NCBI RefSeq assembly: GCF_000023865.1
Contig: NC_013159.1
Span: 3,994,001-4,058,000, forward strand
DNA: 64,000 bases
DNA from: Saccharomonospora viridis DSM 43017
GTDB taxonomy: Bacteria; Actinomycetota; Actinomycetes; Mycobacteriales; Pseudonocardiaceae
Reading direction: 5' to 3'
Positions 62,266 to 64,000 of this stretch are shown piece by piece; the stretch's first letter is position 1; each line of letters starts with the position of its first letter. The translations under genes were made by a program, and so were the position numbers. The notes under the pieces are model-generated. The model made no database searches, had not been told where the DNA came from, and saw only the letters and a program-made list of their open reading frames with translations.

Positions 62266-63288
62266 TCAGCGCAGGGGGATAGCGGCGGCGTACTGGGGTG
62301 TCAACTCCGCACCCAGCGAGGTTTTGACCTGGATCATCTTCTTGCCCAGCACCACGCCGCGTTTGCCCTCGGAGATCGCCCACCGCACCAGTTCGCCGTA
62401 CATGTGGAAGTACAGGTCCGGCCTGCCGCCGTCCTCGACCTCGACCGCCGACCACGACCGCGCCAAGGGCCACTGTGGATGGTCGTACACCGTTGTCGCG
62501 CCGAGGAGTCGCCGTGTTTCGACGTCACGATAGGACAGCACGAACACGTCGGGCTGTGCCAGCAGTCGGCGCAGATACCCCACGAACTGCGGTAGGGGCA
62601 CGATCGGCACGTCACGGTGTTTGACCTCGTTGATGCGCAGCAGCTCCGCCACCTCGACGGCGTCCGCCTGCTCACCCCGGAGGAACTCCACAGCGAGCCC
62701 CTCATCGCCTTCCACCTGCGCGAACACCTTGCGCAAATGCGCCCGACGCCTCCGGGACACCGTCTCCAGCCAGTCGTCCCGGCAACCGAACGCCTCGGTG
62801 TCGATCCGCGCGATCGGCTCGGTCTCGCGCACCCACCGCCAGCGTCCGGCCACCGCCGGCACGGCGGCCTCGGGGAGCTGTCGGATCAACGCGCCTTTCA
62901 ACCCCGGACCGAACAGCCGTCGCATGGCCGGCAGGTATTCGGACAGCAGCCGTCGAACGCCCCCGTCGGTTCCCGCGTCGGCGAACCACCAGGAGGGGAA
63001 CGAGCTACTCCCGGGCGCTCGCAGGTCGAGACCGCCGATGCCCCCACCCCGCCGGGAGACGACGAACCGATGCCGTCGGGTCCGGGAGCCGACCCACGCC
63101 GCACCGACCATGCCCCGCGGTCGCGAACCGTCCAACAACACGGCAAGAGCCCACGGCGTTCGCGCGCACCACGCCTGCTGGCGCAGCACCTCCCACGCCC
63201 AGTCGGCACGCAGTCCCGCACGGGCCCGAAGCTCACGCCAGTACGGTGGTTCCGCGTCGAACCGCGGGTCCAGCACCTCGATGCTCAT
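62266..63288 (-). CDS. GNAT/FemAB-like acyltransferase
   Basis: A 340-residue protein with the double-GNAT fold of BioF2-like/FemAB acyltransferases. The second half has RRRRAHLRKVF near residue 180, LLRINEVKHRD near 220, and the C-terminal GKKMIQVKTSLGAE near 315. It probably transfers an acyl or aminoacyl group to a sugar or peptide; the substrate is unknown. Its ATG overlaps the stop of a paralogous gene by 4 bases. Confidence 0.8.
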   Translation of the reverse strand: MSIEVLDPRFDAEPPYWRELRARAGLRADWAWEVLRQQAWCARTPWALAVLLDGSRPRGMVGAAWVGSRTRRHRFVVSRRGGGIGGLDLRAPGSSSFPSWWFADAGTDGGVRRLLSEYLPAMRRLFGPGLKGALIRQLPEAAVPAVAGRWRWVRETEPIARIDTEAFGCRDDWLETVSRRRRAHLRKVFAQVEGDEGLAVEFLRGEQADAVEVAELLRINEVKHRDVPIVPLPQFVGYLRRLLAQPDVFVLSYRDVETRRLLGATTVYDHPQWPLARSWSAVEVEDGGRPDLYFHMYGELVRWAISEGKRGVVLGKKMIQVKTSLGAELTPQYAAAIPLR

Positions 63289-64000
63289 CCCGCCACCGGC
63301 CTCGGCACCGCGGCGGCCCACCGCCTTCGGGGCTGCAATCCCAACGACTGTTTGAGGTCCAACTTGCCTCGTCCGGCCGACAACCCCGGACGACCGTGCG
63401 CCACGACGTGTCCCATCATGCGGGCGTAGGAGTCGAAGTACAGGTGCTGCTTACCGCCTTCCTCCCTGCTCAACGCGGACCAGTGCTGGTAGAGCGGCAC
63501 GACGGGATGGTCGAGCAGGTTGGCGAAGGCCAACAACCGGCCCGAGCCGTCGTGGTAGGTCAACGACACCACGTCGTCCCGGCGGACGAGTTCGTGCAGG
63601 TATTCGGCCGCTATCGGGCCACGGTTGTCGAGCAGGGGCGGTTTGCCGAACCGCATCCGGTGTCCGTTCACCAATCGGGCCAGCTCGGCGCCGTCGAGAT
63701 CATCACGGGCGGCGGCGAAACGCACCACGATGTCCGGGTCCCGCTCGATCTTGCGTCGCTGGCCGCGAAGACTGTGCCGGCGACTGCGCGCCAAGGAGGA
63801 GATCCACTCGTCCACCGTGTCGAACCGGTTGTCCAGCACGGCCGTGCCCACCGATTCCCGCACCAGCCGCCCGAATCCGGAAACCAGCGACGCGTCCTCG
63901 TCGGACAGGTACCGGTAGAACAGGCCCGTGCACCCCACACCGGCGAATCGGCACAGCTCCCGTTCCATCCTCCGCAGCAGCAGCCTCCTACCCCGGTGGC
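63285..64000 (-). CDS. GNAT/FemAB-like acyltransferase, N-terminus beyond the window edge
   Basis: At least 238 residues of a protein parallel to the previous one: both have an Arg-rich helix (RRHSLRGQRRKIERD), then LARLVNGHRMRFG, and end in GKLDLKQSLGLQPRRRW, the counterpart of GKKMIQVKTSLG. The frame has an ATG at 63968 but stays open to the edge, and the first half of the fold is missing, so the gene probably starts beyond 64000. The tandem pair is translationally coupled and may act on related substrates. Confidence 0.8.
   Translation of the reverse strand, partial: HRGRRLLLRRMERELCRFAGVGCTGLFYRYLSDEDASLVSGFGRLVRESVGTAVLDNRFDTVDEWISSLARSRRHSLRGQRRKIERDPDIVVRFAAARDDLDGAELARLVNGHRMRFGKPPLLDNRGPIAAEYLHELVRRDDVVSLTYHDGSGRLLAFANLLDHPVVPLYQHWSALSREEGGKQHLYFDSYARMMGHVVAHGRPGLSAGRGKLDLKQSLGLQPRRRWAAAVPRPVAG

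Overview
The window is high-GC DNA with dense, often overlapping operons (ATGA, TGATG and GTGA junctions), frequent GTG and TTG starts and SD-type ribosome sites. It looks like the chromosome of an actinomycete close to Pseudonocardiaceae (Saccharomonospora/Amycolatopsis-like). The markers are an iniBAC-type dynamin locus, pknG-glnH-glnX, LGFP repeats, a Ddn-like F420 oxidoreductase, a 6C small RNA and an MMPL exporter. The genus is inferred from gene content only.

Layout. 1-2682: a copper operon (csoR, copZ, copA) read leftwards behind a clear palindromic operator; copA runs off the left edge. 2796-6449: a rightward four-gene operon of two small helical proteins, an FtsK/SpoIIIE-like ATPase and a coiled-coil protein. 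6456-10971: a leftward iniB-iniA-iniC-type operon. 11258-15108: a rightward Hsp70-like protein plus a large LuxR-type regulator of the size and design of mycobacterial IniR. Together 2.8-15.1 kb look like one extended membrane-stress locus and are the most interesting part of the window. 15.1-21.4 kb: a secreted sugar dehydrogenase-like protein with PKD and LGFP modules, tRNA-Ser, tadA with its usual partner, an M20 amidohydrolase and tyrA. 21.4-27.5 kb: an MT0933-type antitoxin, a FUSC exporter, a MarR-like regulator divergent from an ABC exporter, and a lipoprotein. 27.6-33.4 kb: gabD, a coiled-coil protein, a glutaredoxin, a Ddn-like enzyme divergent from a TetR regulator, OsmC, and an orphan ketosynthase. 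33.6-40.6 kb: a PAS-GGDEF-EAL protein, lutABC, YceI and a small conserved protein. 40.9-43.3 kb: tRNA-Phe/Asp/Glu, a 6C RNA and a cold-shock protein. 43.8-52.0 kb: an L,D-transpeptidase, a thioesterase, a metallophosphoesterase and pknG-glnH-glnX. 52.2-56.1 kb: a thioesterase, small membrane proteins, a BlaI/M56 pair with a matching operator, and a DUF1963 protein. 56.1-57.1 kb: an IS5-family element with a frame break. 57.2-64.0 kb: an MmpS-like protein, a seven-copy 21-bp minisatellite, a Cys-rich zinc protein, an MMPL exporter divergent from MarR, a homocysteine methyltransferase, and two paralogous acyltransferases, the last cut by the right edge.

Functional themes are envelope stress and remodelling (ini locus, L,D-transpeptidase, PknG, M56/BlaI), metal and thiol homeostasis (Cop, OsmC, glutaredoxin), and local regulator-target pairs, several with visible palindromes (CsoR, MarR, TetR, BlaI). 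All functions are assigned by reading protein motifs; no database search was run.
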